From G965200765 sp965200765 (GTDB lineage Bacteria > Pseudomonadota > Gammaproteobacteria > Arenicellales > JAJDZL01): a stretch of DNA of 64,000 bases. The stretch spans positions 1,240,001-1,304,000 of the forward strand of contig OZ241380.1 in assembly GCA_965200765.1 (NCBI GenBank), written 5' to 3'. Under the pieces are notes generated by a model. The model ran no database searches, was not told the DNA's origin, and worked only from the letters and a program-made list of their open reading frames with translations. Both the position numbers and the translations under genes were made by a program. Below are positions 28,643-37,239 of this stretch, one piece after another. How positions within the stretch are numbered: the first letter of the stretch is position 1; each line of letters begins with the position of its first letter.

Positions 28643-29923
28643 ATGAACACTAATAGTGAGCTGAAAAAAAATATTATTGAAAAAATCAAATTGATTCGAA
28701 AAAGCCGACGAATTTCACAACAACAAGTTGCTGATGCGATTGGTATATCCAGATCAACGTTTTATCGTATTGAGAGTGGAAAGCGTTCTTTCTCAACTCT
28801 GATATTAGCTGACCTGGCAGAATTTTTCAGTTGTCCATTTGATTTTCTTATTGGGCAAAACTCAGTAGACAAATACGATTTGGTGACTTTATTGTATTTG
28901 ACGGCAGATAGCTTGGTTGGTCAATCAGATGCGAATAAGATAATCGATCGCGTCAAGAACTTCATCAGATTGTACCGGGAAGGAATCATTATGAAGCGAG
29001 AACTGGGCTTGCTCGCACCAACGAGTCTGCCTTTGTATGAGAACAATGAAATTCAGTCCCCTAGTGATGCGATTGACCAAGCGGAGCGAGTAGCAACTCA
29101 GGAAAGACATCGACTTGGAATCGGACAATTACCAATTACCGATCTACCAGCGTTAATTGCCAGACAGGATATTTGGGTATCAACTGTTGAATTGCCGCGA
29201 ACTGTTTCTGGAATCTTTATAGACCACCCATCAACAGGTATGGCAATTCTTGTCAATTCATTACAGTCGTATGGAAGTCAAAGAATTTCTTATGCTCGCG
29301 CGTATGCTCATGCGCTTTTTGGCAAGCATCAAAAGATAACTATTTTCACTAGAGAAGACTCTACAGAACTTGTAGAAATGCGCGCCAAAGCATTTGCTGA
29401 AGCTTTTTTCATGCCGCGCGAAAGTGTTGCAGATGTTGCAAGGTCAGTGAATATGAACAAGCATTTAGTAAATCAACCAACCGATACAATCCCGACTTTA
29501 ACAGTCGGTGACTACAAACATTCAAAATTGCCGCAACATCCTCATTGGTCTTTAACGTGTAAGGACGTAGCACAAAATGCAATTTATTTTGGTGCAAGTT
29601 TTCAATCTGTACTTTTTAGGTTGCAAAATTTGGGCTATATATCCAGGGAGGTAGCCAAAAGGTTCCACAAGTATGAGAAATATGATATCGAACAACTTGT
29701 TGATCAACAAATTCAAGGCGACGAAAATCGTCCGCAGGAATTTTATCGACAAACTACGTTGCTTCAACTTCAGACTGAAATCACAATTTTGGTAATTCAG
29801 GCATTCCTGCAGAATTTGATCTCTCGTGGAAAACTTCTTGAATTGGATAATTTATTGGGTATTAAAAGTCGAGATTTATTGAAATTGGCCGAAACGATTC
29901 GTACCGATAGGAATAGTGTTTAA
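28643..29923 (+). CDS. XRE regulator with ImmA/IrrE-like domain
   Basis: 426-residue probable transcription factor. The N-terminal helix-turn-helix (KIKLIRKSRRISQQQVADAIGIS to FDFLIG, residues about 10-75) is a clear XRE fold. The C-terminal two thirds resembles the ImmA/IrrE (DUF955) architecture: QAERVATQERHRLGIG, GIFIDHPSTGMAILVN, and RAYAHALFGKHQ at the place of the zinc HExxH motif. The motif is not intact (the catalytic Glu is absent), so peptidase activity is doubtful; a ligand-sensing role as in ScfR-like regulators is possible. ATG 28643 is chosen because GAGGAA is about 10 bases upstream; ATG 28634 would be too close to it. Codon use is more AT-rich than the neighbours, a hint of transfer. 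Confidence 0.75.
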   Translation: MNTNSELKKNIIEKIKLIRKSRRISQQQVADAIGISRSTFYRIESGKRSFSTLILADLAEFFSCPFDFLIGQNSVDKYDLVTLLYLTADSLVGQSDANKIIDRVKNFIRLYREGIIMKRELGLLAPTSLPLYENNEIQSPSDAIDQAERVATQERHRLGIGQLPITDLPALIARQDIWVSTVELPRTVSGIFIDHPSTGMAILVNSLQSYGSQRISYARAYAHALFGKHQKITIFTREDSTELVEMRAKAFAEAFFMPRESVADVARSVNMNKHLVNQPTDTIPTLTVGDYKHSKLPQHPHWSLTCKDVAQNAIYFGASFQSVLFRLQNLGYISREVAKRFHKYEKYDIEQLVDQQIQGDENRPQEFYRQTTLLQLQTEITILVIQAFLQNLISRGKLLELDNLLGIKSRDLLKLAETIRTDRNSV

Positions 29924-30464
29924 ATTGAATTAGGTTCAATGGGTTGTTTTCGATGCATCTGTACTTGTCAATTTCCGGGTGCTTGCTCGGTCAACGAAAC
30001 CATTTTGGCAGAGTCTTGAAATCTGGAATGATTATTGTGGTTCCAGTTCAAAGCGATAAAGAAACAGGTTTGCTCAAGGAAGTCTTTGTCGATATGAGAG
30101 GCGGGAAGAGAATTTGTCAAGAGGGAATTGGGACACCATTGTCTCCATGTCCTGGATGAAATTTTTCTGTTCACCCGTAGATTACGATGGAATCGTGTGC
30201 ATAATGCGAAGCTGACTTGTTTGAAGCAAGATGATTCCGGAAATCTCGGTGATGTGGTGCAAACGAGCACCTGATGAAGTAAATCCAATGACGTACATTT
30301 CAGGTCATGTATCAAACACCATTTGCGGTATAATTCGGAGTTTGAATTTATCGTACTGATGCCTAGTGTAGAATTCGCTTTGAATCACCTGTTTTTGCTT
30401 CCAATAGCGAGCCTTTGCTGAGCTCGCTTCATAGTGTTGCACCGCAAGACTCCCACTTCGTTTC
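29924..30464. other. About 540 bp spacer before lepB
   Basis: No convincing gene. Short open frames on both strands have no recognisable domain. It contains a TATAAT hexamer at 30329-30334 and an inverted repeat GCGAGC ... GCTCGC (30407-30427) in the putative lepB leader. lepA, which often precedes lepB, is absent. Confidence 0.5.
30329..30334 (+). promoter_or_regulatory. Candidate -10 box upstream of lepB
   Basis: TATAAT in GCGGTATAATTCGG, about 130 bases before the lepB start. No convincing -35 box at the proper spacing, so the assignment is weak. A transcript from here would carry the 6-bp GCGAGC/GCTCGC hairpin at 30407-30427 in its leader. Confidence 0.4.
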
Positions 30465-31277
30465 ATGTTTGGACTGGACTTTGAACAGCTACTAGTTGTT
30501 GTTGTACTGATTACAGGCTGTGTCTGGTTTCTGGACATGCTTTGGAGAATCGTATCACGCGCATTGATTCTGGATATGGGCGATTCATCGTTTGTCAGAT
30601 TTATACGCGGTCTGGTCGACTATGCAAAAGCTTTCTTTCCGGTATTGCTCATTGTACTCATGCTACGCTCGTTCTGGTTTGAGCCGTTCCGAATCCCGTC
30701 TGGTTCCATGCTCCCGACCTTGCAAATCGGTGACTTTATTCTGGTGAACAAATATGAATACGGAATTCGACTCCCCATTTTGGACCGGCAAATCATTGAA
30801 ATGGGTGCCCCGCAACGCGGCGATGTGATGGTTTTCAAATTTCCTCATGACGAATCAGTCAATTTTATCAAGCGAGTTGTCGGCATAGCAGGGGACGAGA
30901 TTGCCTACCAAGGCAAGAAACTGACAATCAATGGCAAGGAAGTCAAGCAGGAAACCGGCGGCACTTATGTGATTCCATCGACTCGACAATCAAAGGAAGT
31001 GACGCAACTGAATGAATGGTTAACAGAAAATCCCCATACAGTCCTTGTGGATAACAACCAGGAACCAATAGCGATGAAATTCGTCGTGCCTGAGGGAAAT
31101 TTTTTCGTGCTGGGCGACAATCGCGACTACAGCAATGACAGCCGATTTTGGGGATTTGTACCCGAAGAGAACATCATCGGTCGGGCATTTCTGATTTGGT
31201 TCAGCTGGGAGTCTTCTGACGGTTGCACCTGGGTGTCTTGTGTTCGCTGGGACAGAATTTCGTCTTCGATCCAATAA
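30465..31277 (+). CDS. lepB: Signal peptidase I
   Basis: Inner-membrane serine protease that removes signal peptides from exported preproteins. 270 residues. Two N-terminal membrane segments (about residues 8-26 and 56-72) precede the catalytic domain; the nucleophile is Ser81 in PSGSMLPTL and the general base Lys136 in NFIKRVVGIAGD; box E is GDNRDYSNDSRFWG near the C-terminus. It heads lepB-rnc-era-recO, a common gammaproteobacterial order. It would process exported proteins such as the giant autotransporters at the window start. Confidence 0.95.
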   Translation: MFGLDFEQLLVVVVLITGCVWFLDMLWRIVSRALILDMGDSSFVRFIRGLVDYAKAFFPVLLIVLMLRSFWFEPFRIPSGSMLPTLQIGDFILVNKYEYGIRLPILDRQIIEMGAPQRGDVMVFKFPHDESVNFIKRVVGIAGDEIAYQGKKLTINGKEVKQETGGTYVIPSTRQSKEVTQLNEWLTENPHTVLVDNNQEPIAMKFVVPEGNFFVLGDNRDYSNDSRFWGFVPEENIIGRAFLIWFSWESSDGCTWVSCVRWDRISSSIQ

Positions 31278-31282
31278 ACCTG

Positions 31283-32014
31283 TTGAGCAACAAGAAAAAT
31301 TCACCAAGATCCTCAAGTCCGGAACAGACGAATTCAACGAAATTCGCAAAACTCTGCCGGATTCTGCAGTACGAGTTTCAAACACCCGAATTGCTTGAGC
31401 GTGCACTCACGCACCGAAGCAAGAACGAAGCGTACAACAATGACACACTGGAGTTTCTGGGAGATTCCGTACTTGGATTTGTCATTTCAGACATGCTGTA
31501 TCGTACCTATTCCTCCTCGCCGGAAGGGGAGTTAACCCTGCGGCGTAGCAAGATTATCAACAATAATGATGCCTTGCGAGTCGTAGCGCAGAAAACAGAG
31601 TTGATAGACTTTATTCAGGTTGGTCATTCATTTCCAAAATCGAACGACGCGGCTTGCTTGAGACTTCAAGTGAATGCACTGGAAGCAATTATTGGAGCAA
31701 TTTATCTGGATGGCGGGCTGCAAAGCGTCAAAAAATTCATTTCAATCCATTTTCATCAGGTTATCAAAAATCATGAGAAGAATCTGGTGAAAGACTACAA
31801 GACGTTGTTGCAGGAAAGCTTGCAGAAGGAACATCAGGTGTATCCCGAGTACCATCTGGTTTCTACCGAAGGACCCCCGCATCTACCAAACTTTGTCGTT
31901 GAATGCTGCATTGAGATTTATGACATACGTACGACCGGTGAAGGTCAATCTGTGAAAGCCGCGGAGCAAAGTGCAGCGATGAAGGCATACAACGCGATCG
32001 TTGAAAATGGGTAA
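31283..32014 (+). CDS. rnc: Ribonuclease III
   Basis: Double-strand-specific endoribonuclease for rRNA and mRNA processing. The catalytic domain has the signature NDTLEFLGDSVLGFVISDMLY and the downstream acidic residues in NALEAIIGAIYLDGG; a C-terminal dsRNA-binding domain (DYKTLLQESLQKEHQVYPEY ... KAAEQSAAMKAYN) follows. The chosen start is TTG 31283, just after the lepB stop, giving 243 residues; an earlier TTG at 31223 would overlap lepB by 55 bases and add a poor extension. No ATG exists upstream of the conserved part. It overlaps era by 8 bases. Confidence 0.92.
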   Translation: MSNKKNSPRSSSPEQTNSTKFAKLCRILQYEFQTPELLERALTHRSKNEAYNNDTLEFLGDSVLGFVISDMLYRTYSSSPEGELTLRRSKIINNNDALRVVAQKTELIDFIQVGHSFPKSNDAACLRLQVNALEAIIGAIYLDGGLQSVKKFISIHFHQVIKNHEKNLVKDYKTLLQESLQKEHQVYPEYHLVSTEGPPHLPNFVVECCIEIYDIRTTGEGQSVKAAEQSAAMKAYNAIVENG

Positions 32015-32912
32015 AAAGTTACCATTTCGTGCTGGCATGGTGGCCATAACAGGTTGCCCGAACAGCGGTAAATCCACTCTGTTGAACCACCTTCTTGGAT
32101 GCAAGGTTAGCATTACGTCGAAGCGGTCAAACACGACTCGCCACCGGATTCTTGGCGTATTGAATGAACCGAATTGTCAGTATGTATTCATTGACATGCC
32201 AGGTTTCAATCTGAATCGCCAGAAATATCTGGACTACGCCATTCACAAGACGGCAGTATCAAGCATATCAGGCACCGACTTGGTAGTTCTCCTGATTGAC
32301 AGAAAAGGACTGCAAAAGGGGGATACAGCGATTGTGAAACAAATTCAGGAGGAAAATCTCCCGGCAATTGTAGCGATCAACAAAATCGATTTGATGACAG
32401 ACAAGTCTCTGTTGCTTCCGGTGATGGAAAACGTGGCAAAGAACACCGGCATTCGTGAAATCGTACCCATATCAGCGTTGAAATCGGAAAATATTGACCA
32501 CCTCAAGTCAGTGATTGCCGGACACTTGCCAGAAAGCCCGCAATTATTCCCGGCAGATTACGTTACGGACCGGAATGAACGCTTTCAGGTCAGTGAATTG
32601 GTGCGAGAGCAAATCTTCAGATTTTACGGGAATGAACTTCCCTATGCTTGCGCCGTGGAAATTGAAAAGTTTGCAAGAACCAAGAAACTGGCTACGATTC
32701 ATGCTTTGGTCTGGGTAGAAACAGATGGTCAAAAAAGAATCGTTATCGGGTCGAAAGGAGAAAAACTCAAGCAGGTCAGTACAGTGGCCAGACAACAACT
32801 GGAACATCATTTGAACCAGAAAGTTTATCTTCGGATTTGGGTGAAAACCAGAGACAAATGGACTCAAGACAAGCGTTTTGTTGAATCGTTCGGCTACACG
32901 GATATTGTTTGA
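32007..32912 (+). CDS. era: GTPase Era
   Basis: Essential GTPase that binds 16S rRNA near its 3' end and acts in 30S subunit maturation. 301 residues from ATG 32007. G1 is GCPNSGKST (residues 16-24), the switch region has NTTRHRILG, G3 is DMPG (Met instead of the usual Thr), G4 NKID, G5 SALK; the C-terminal KH domain has the IVIGSKGEKLKQVSTVARQQ loop. It overlaps the end of rnc, so the two are translationally coupled. Confidence 0.95.
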   Translation: MGKKLPFRAGMVAITGCPNSGKSTLLNHLLGCKVSITSKRSNTTRHRILGVLNEPNCQYVFIDMPGFNLNRQKYLDYAIHKTAVSSISGTDLVVLLIDRKGLQKGDTAIVKQIQEENLPAIVAINKIDLMTDKSLLLPVMENVAKNTGIREIVPISALKSENIDHLKSVIAGHLPESPQLFPADYVTDRNERFQVSELVREQIFRFYGNELPYACAVEIEKFARTKKLATIHALVWVETDGQKRIVIGSKGEKLKQVSTVARQQLEHHLNQKVYLRIWVKTRDKWTQDKRFVESFGYTDIV

Positions 32913-32918
32913 ATTGCA

Positions 32919-33653
32919 ATGAGAGTCAACAAAGAAAGTAGCTATGTGTTGCGCATGATTCCATTTACGGAATCAAGCTTGATCGTGGATGTGTTTTCTC
33001 GAAACCATGGGCGGTTGAACTTGCTGGCAAAGAGTGCCCGGAGAGTAAAATCACAATTCCGCGGTGTTCTTAGACCATTTCAACTGTTGTCGCTAAGTTG
33101 GTCGGGAAAGGGGGAAGTACCAGTTGTCACGGGTGCATTTCTGCAGAGCAATTATCTGGATATGAAAGGAGAGGTTCTTTATGTCGGCTCATATCTCAAT
33201 GAACTGCTGATCCACTTGTTGCATCGGCATGACCCGATTCCTGCTTTGTTCGATTCGTATAAACTGGCGTTGAATTCCCTGCATCACGAAACAAATCTGT
33301 CGCAACCGATTCGAATATTCGAAAAGAAACTGCTGAAAGAGCTGGGTTATGGTTTGGTACTCGATACCGAGGCCGACGGGGCACAGACAGTTCAGGAAAA
33401 CAAATACTACACTTATGAGTTTGACAAAGGACCGATTTGTGTTGCCAGAGACGTGCCCAATTCAATCAGTGGCGCCACACTGCTGGCACTTGCAAAGGAG
33501 AAAATTCCACCGGGGCCAGTAGAATTGCAAAGTCGCAGGCTACTGAGCGATGCGATGGAACATCATCTGAATGGTCGACGGGTCCACTCCCGAGAAATTT
33601 ATCGACAAACTTTGGACAAGCGTCTCTCAACTACTTCTTCCGGCGAGTTGTAA
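32919..33653 (+). CDS. recO: DNA repair protein RecO
   Basis: RecFOR-pathway mediator that anneals SSB-coated DNA and loads RecA. 244 residues: the N-terminal OB-fold (YVLRMIPFTESSLIVDVFSRNHGRL), RVKSQFRGVLRPFQLL, and the helical C-terminal part with YVGSYLNELLIHLLHRHDP and LDTEADG. The usual cysteines of a zinc site are not evident. It starts 6 bases after era and its 3' end overlaps the convergent yggX gene by 23 bases. Confidence 0.92.
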   Translation: MRVNKESSYVLRMIPFTESSLIVDVFSRNHGRLNLLAKSARRVKSQFRGVLRPFQLLSLSWSGKGEVPVVTGAFLQSNYLDMKGEVLYVGSYLNELLIHLLHRHDPIPALFDSYKLALNSLHHETNLSQPIRIFEKKLLKELGYGLVLDTEADGAQTVQENKYYTYEFDKGPICVARDVPNSISGATLLALAKEKIPPGPVELQSRRLLSDAMEHHLNGRRVHSREIYRQTLDKRLSTTSSGEL

Positions 33654-33912
33654 ACCCTTCCGGCAACTGCCCGAGATCACCTTCTCCAAAGATGAAGCCG
33701 AGCAAATGCTGTTCGATCAGTTTATGGGTCTCAGTATCGGCAGAGGTAAGTTGGTTCTCGTTGATGATCGTCACCAATCGTTCCAGCCACTGCTTCCAGC
33801 CTTCCAAGGAAACATTGTCGTAGATTCGCTTGCCCAGCTCGCCCGGATAAGGCGGTGCAGGCAGACCTTCTGCTTCACGTTTGAGTACGATGCAATTGAC
33901 TAGTCTGGACAT
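33631..33912 (-). CDS. yggX: Probable Fe(2+)-trafficking protein
   Basis: Small (93 residues) YggX-family protein linked to iron handling and protection of Fe-S clusters from oxidation. MSRLVNCIVLKREAEGL, PPYPGELGKRIYDNVS, WKQWLERLVTIINENQL and the C-terminal LGFIFGEGDL match the family along its length, with the conserved Cys7. Start is ATG 33912 rather than a TTG one codon upstream. It reads toward recO and overlaps its end, and it diverges from the Fe-S carrier gene 105 bases away, so the two may be co-regulated. Confidence 0.92.
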   Translation of the reverse strand: MSRLVNCIVLKREAEGLPAPPYPGELGKRIYDNVSLEGWKQWLERLVTIINENQLTSADTETHKLIEQHLLGFIFGEGDLGQLPEGFTTRRKK

Positions 33913-33926
33913 CAATCCTTTCTCTG

Positions 33927-33955
33927 TTGCAAAAATTTATTCTCGGCACTATAAT
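33927..33955 (+). promoter_or_regulatory. Promoter of the Fe-S carrier gene
   Basis: TTGCAA (33927-33932), 17-base spacer, TATAAT (33950-33955): a good sigma-70 pair with the Fe-S carrier start 61 bases downstream. An inverted repeat GAGATT ... AATCTC at 33966-33985 overlaps the expected transcript start and could be an operator. Confidence 0.65.
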
Positions 33956-34016
33956 CAGAGTAATTGAGATTATAATTCCAATCTCCTAATCAAGCTTGAT
34001 ATGTTGCGAGGCAGCC

Positions 34017-34388
34017 ATGCAAGTACAAGAATTTAGCAATCAATTGACTGAAGCCAACATTCGGGTTACCGAAGCCGCTGGACAGAAAATGTCCGAGCTG
34101 GTGCAGGCAACCGATGAAGACATCTGTGGTATTCGTGTCTATGTCGCAGGTGGCGGTTGCGGCGGCATGACCTATGGCATGACATACGCCGAAGCCGAGA
34201 CAGAATATGACAAGGTGCTGAACGGAGACAACTTTCGATTATATGCTGATGTAGTCGCACTTCAGTATCTTGATGGTGCCGAGATCGATTATGTTGATGA
34301 TGGCATTCAGGCAACATTTGTATTTCACAACGTATTTCAATCCGTCGGTGGAACCGGTTCTTGCGGCGGTTGCGGCGCCGCGCATTAA
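34017..34388 (+). CDS. A-type iron-sulfur cluster carrier (IscA/ErpA family)
   Basis: HesB/IscA-type scaffold that hands Fe-S clusters to apo-proteins; 123 residues from ATG 34017. NIRVTEAAGQKMSELV and IRVYVAGGGCGGMTYGMTY carry the first cluster cysteine; the C-terminal GSCGGCGAA carries the other two. The substitution of Gly for the common Ser after the first Cys and the CGGCG tail prevent a firm choice between ErpA, IscA and a paralogue. It has its own promoter and diverges from yggX, another iron-related gene. Confidence 0.88.
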   Translation: MQVQEFSNQLTEANIRVTEAAGQKMSELVQATDEDICGIRVYVAGGGCGGMTYGMTYAEAETEYDKVLNGDNFRLYADVVALQYLDGAEIDYVDDGIQATFVFHNVFQSVGGTGSCGGCGAAH

Positions 34389-34440
34389 TTTACGAACTTC
34401 ACTGTAGACCGAATGTACCTGTTCGACTGGTGTAGAACAG

Positions 34441-35694
34441 GTGATCGTTCTTATCTCGCCAGCAGGCAGTTATCGTACTTCTGTATACATTGCCGCGGCT
34501 GAGCGGCAGTCCATCCCGTTGATATTCGTTACTAACGGCGAACCGGACCTTGTTCGCAGCGACATATCGGGACTCAAGATTGATCTATCGAATTCTGTGA
34601 CTGCTACGAAGGAGATTGTAGAAAAACTGAATGGCAATTCGGTTGATGCTGTCATAGGCACTGACAACAAAGTGGTTGAAATCGCCAATCGCGTATCTCA
34701 TGCCTTGAATTTGCCGCACAATCCGATATCCGCAGTACGGGCAACACATAGCAAGGAATTGGCCAGACAAGCACTTCAGCATTCAGAGCTGAATACTCCC
34801 AAGTTCGTGGTGGTTGATGTGGACAATTACTCGGAGCGGGAGCTTGAAATGCTTCAATTCCCCTGTGTTGCGAAGCCTACAAGCCTGTCGGCTAGCCGTG
34901 GTGTCATTCGCGCCGACAATTTCAAGGAATTGAAAGAGGCGTTGTGCCGGATCAAAGGAATTCTGGTAAAGGAATATGGCACCGGACAGACGTTCAAGGC
35001 ATTGGTTGAAGATTATGTGCCCGGAACGGAGCATGCACTTGAAGGATATCTATCCTCTCGAAAACTGGAAACAATTTGTCTCTTTGACAAGCCGGATCCA
35101 CTGGAAGGACCCTATTTTGAAGAGACCTACTATGTAACCCCGTCGCGGTTACCCGCATCGGTGCAGAATGAAATTGCATCGGTCATTGACAAAACCTGCA
35201 ACATATTGGGGCTTGCAGTCGGCCCGATTCATGCGGAAGTAAGGGTTGATGGCGAGCAGATTTGGGTTCTTGAAATTGCCGCCAGAACGATAGGCGGTGA
35301 TTGCGCCAGACTGTTTGAATTGGCTACAAACATTGGACTGGAAGAGTACATTTTGTGCAAGGCCGCCGGCAAACGAACAAATACGATTGAATTGAATCAG
35401 GCGGCAGGTGTATTGATGATTCCGGTTCCCTCCAACGGGGTTGTCAGACGAGTTGAAGGGGTTACCAATGCGCAAGCAGTTGAGCATGTTCTGGAAATTC
35501 GTCTCAACGTCAGGGAAGGGCAAATGCTTACGATGTGGCCGGAAGGCGATCTGTATCCGGGGTTTTTATTTGCTCGCGGGGAGAGTCCTGAACAAGTGGA
35601 AAAAGCATTGCGCACAGCTCATTCACACTTGAAAATAGTAACGATGCCAATCATACCGGCACTAGTCGTTCCTGAATTTCAAAATTCTGATTGA
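34441..35694 (+). CDS. ATP-grasp ligase, amino-acid-ligase-like
   Basis: 417-residue ATP-grasp enzyme; such proteins join a carboxylate to an amino or thiol group with ATP. The central lid and ATP loop (FPCVAKPTSLSASRGVIRA) and the metal/ATP site (HAEVRVDGEQIWVLEIAARTIGGD) are plain. The N-terminal part is Rossmann-like, and the C-terminal part (GVLMIPVPSNGVVRRVEGV) matches the LAL_C2-type tail of L-amino acid ligases and BtrJ-like enzymes. The start is GTG 34441. No biosynthetic partners adjoin it, so the product (dipeptide, antibiotic precursor, or other) is unknown; it stands alone between the Fe-S carrier and tRNA-Asn. Confidence 0.75.
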   Translation: MIVLISPAGSYRTSVYIAAAERQSIPLIFVTNGEPDLVRSDISGLKIDLSNSVTATKEIVEKLNGNSVDAVIGTDNKVVEIANRVSHALNLPHNPISAVRATHSKELARQALQHSELNTPKFVVVDVDNYSERELEMLQFPCVAKPTSLSASRGVIRADNFKELKEALCRIKGILVKEYGTGQTFKALVEDYVPGTEHALEGYLSSRKLETICLFDKPDPLEGPYFEETYYVTPSRLPASVQNEIASVIDKTCNILGLAVGPIHAEVRVDGEQIWVLEIAARTIGGDCARLFELATNIGLEEYILCKAAGKRTNTIELNQAAGVLMIPVPSNGVVRRVEGVTNAQAVEHVLEIRLNVREGQMLTMWPEGDLYPGFLFARGESPEQVEKALRTAHSHLKIVTMPIIPALVVPEFQNSD

Positions 35695-35719
35695 CTAATT
35701 TGGCAATTTGGTGTACAGT
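35691..35719 (+). promoter_or_regulatory. Promoter of tRNA-Asn
   Basis: TTGACT (35691-35696), 17-base spacer, TACAGT (35714-35719). The -35 box overlaps the stop region of the ATP-grasp gene; the start of tRNA-Asn is 14 bases after the -10 box. Confidence 0.7.
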
Positions 35720-35732
35720 AATGCATGCTGAT

Positions 35733-35808
35733 TCCCCGGTAGCTCAGCCGGTAGAGCGGGTGGCTGTTAACCACTAGGTCGGCGGTTCGATCCCGTCCCG
35801 GGGAGCCA
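35733..35808 (+). tRNA. tRNA-Asn (anticodon GTT)
   Basis: 76 bases, cloverleaf by eye: acceptor TCCCCGG/CCGGGGA, D arm with GTAGAGC, anticodon loop CTGTTAA with GTT at 35766-35768, T arm GGCGGTTCGATCCCGTC, encoded 3' CCA. Confidence 0.97.
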
Positions 35809-35850
35809 TTATTTGACAGGCATGCTTGTGGGCGTGAAAACATAAGTGAT

Positions 35851-35874
35851 ATCAGTAATTTAGCACTGATGTTT
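35851..35874 (+). terminator. Weak hairpin terminator after tRNA-Asn
   Basis: ATCAGT and ACTGAT form a 6-bp stem with an 8-base loop, followed by GTTTT. Short stem and T run, so a weak intrinsic terminator at best. Confidence 0.4.
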
Positions 35875-35970
35875 TGTCAAAATCTCCTGTTTTGAAATCG
35901 CTCACAGGTATTCTGGATACATTGCCTCCGAAAATCCCAAGAGAGGGATCTAGCCCAAAGCTGTGAATGA

Positions 35971-37158
35971 CTATCGGAACAACTTTTGAAGTCGTCCCAT
36001 AGCTTCTTCAAGCGTGTCCATGTCAGTAGCGTAGGAAAAGCGTATATGTCCATCTCCGCCAAACGCACTTCCGGGAACTGCGGCAACTTCGGCCTCGTTC
36101 AATATGTACTGAGACAATGCCACATCATCTTCAACACTGTCCATTGCATTGATAATCTCCCGAAAATCAGCAAAGGCGTAGAACGCCCCGTCAGCTTCAA
36201 GACAGTGAACACCGTTGATACTGTTGAGCTGAGAGACAACAAAATCATGGCGCTTTTGAAATTCAACTGTCATCGCCTGAATCGTTTCCTGTGGTCCATC
36301 CAGCGCGGCAACTGTTGCGGCCTGCGCAATTGAATTCGGATTGGAGGTTGTTTGCGATTGAATTTTTCTCATCGCACCCGCCAGAACTTCATTGGAAGCA
36401 GAAAAGCCAATTCGCCATCCTGTCATGGCGTAAGCCTTGGAAACCCCGTTAATGACGATTGTTCGATCTTGCAAGTTTGAACAGGCATTCACAATATTGC
36501 AAAACTGCTTGCCAGTCCAGCGAATATGTTCATAAATGTCGTCAGTTACGACAAAAATGTCCGGATGCTCCTGTAGCACTTTTCCAAGTTCGGCCAATTC
36601 TTCGATCGTATAGGCGATTCCGGTAGGATTATTCGGACTATTCAGCATCAGTAATTTGGTACGGTCCGTGATTGCCGCTTTCAATTGTTCTGGCTTCAGC
36701 TTGAAACGCTGTTCAATTCCAGTATCCACAATCACTGGTGTTCCGCCGCATAGAATCGCCATATCTGTGTATGACACCCAATAGGGTGCAACCACAATCA
36801 CCTCGTCATTGTCGTCAAGCAGGGCAGTCAGCATGTTGAAAATCGCCTGCTTCGCGCCGGTTGATACAACGATATTGTTCGCAGTGTAAGTCAGTGCATT
36901 TTCCCGTTCAAACTTTCGGACAATAGCATTTTTCACTTCTGGCGTACCATCGGCAGCGGTATACTTTGTCATGCCGCTTTTCATCGCGGCAATCGCAGCT
37001 TCCTGAATATGGTCAGGGGTATCAAAATCCGGTTCGCCGGCACCCAACCCGATAACATCGCGTCCGGCTGCCCGCAATTCTTTTGCCAATGTCGAGACTG
37101 CAATGGTTGCGGAAGTCTTGATTGAATTGACCCGATCGGAAAGTTTTGAATTGTCCAC
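35971..37158 (-). CDS. aspC: Class I aminotransferase, aspartate type
   Basis: PLP-dependent transaminase, 395 residues, of the Thermus/Rhizobium-type aspartate aminotransferase branch that moves amino groups between aspartate (and sometimes aromatic acids or prephenate) and 2-oxoglutarate. GLGAGEPDFDTPDHI at the N-terminus, SPNNPTG, DDIYEHI and the PLP lysine in INGVSKAYAMTGWRIGF are present. GTG 37158 is the favoured start because GGAG lies 8 bases upstream. It diverges from uvrB with about 80 bases between starts. Substrate range cannot be fixed from sequence. Confidence 0.9.
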   Translation of the reverse strand: MDNSKLSDRVNSIKTSATIAVSTLAKELRAAGRDVIGLGAGEPDFDTPDHIQEAAIAAMKSGMTKYTAADGTPEVKNAIVRKFERENALTYTANNIVVSTGAKQAIFNMLTALLDDNDEVIVVAPYWVSYTDMAILCGGTPVIVDTGIEQRFKLKPEQLKAAITDRTKLLMLNSPNNPTGIAYTIEELAELGKVLQEHPDIFVVTDDIYEHIRWTGKQFCNIVNACSNLQDRTIVINGVSKAYAMTGWRIGFSASNEVLAGAMRKIQSQTTSNPNSIAQAATVAALDGPQETIQAMTVEFQKRHDFVVSQLNSINGVHCLEADGAFYAFADFREIINAMDSVEDDVALSQYILNEAEVAAVPGSAFGGDGHIRFSYATDMDTLEEAMGRLQKLFR

Positions 37159-37239
37159 AATAGTCACTCCGGTTGATGTGGCTAAAATAGAATGGTTGAA
37201 CTTGAGTATATTGTATCGACGAACACACATGGAGGTAAA

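Noticed and set aside
29968..30315. Minus-strand frame of 115 codons upstream of lepB
   Set aside because: Composition looks random, no motif or start signal; most likely decayed or non-coding DNA.
31223..31282. Upstream TTG start for rnc overlapping lepB
   Set aside because: Adds residues unlike RNase III N-termini and overlaps lepB by 55 bases; TTG 31283 fits better.
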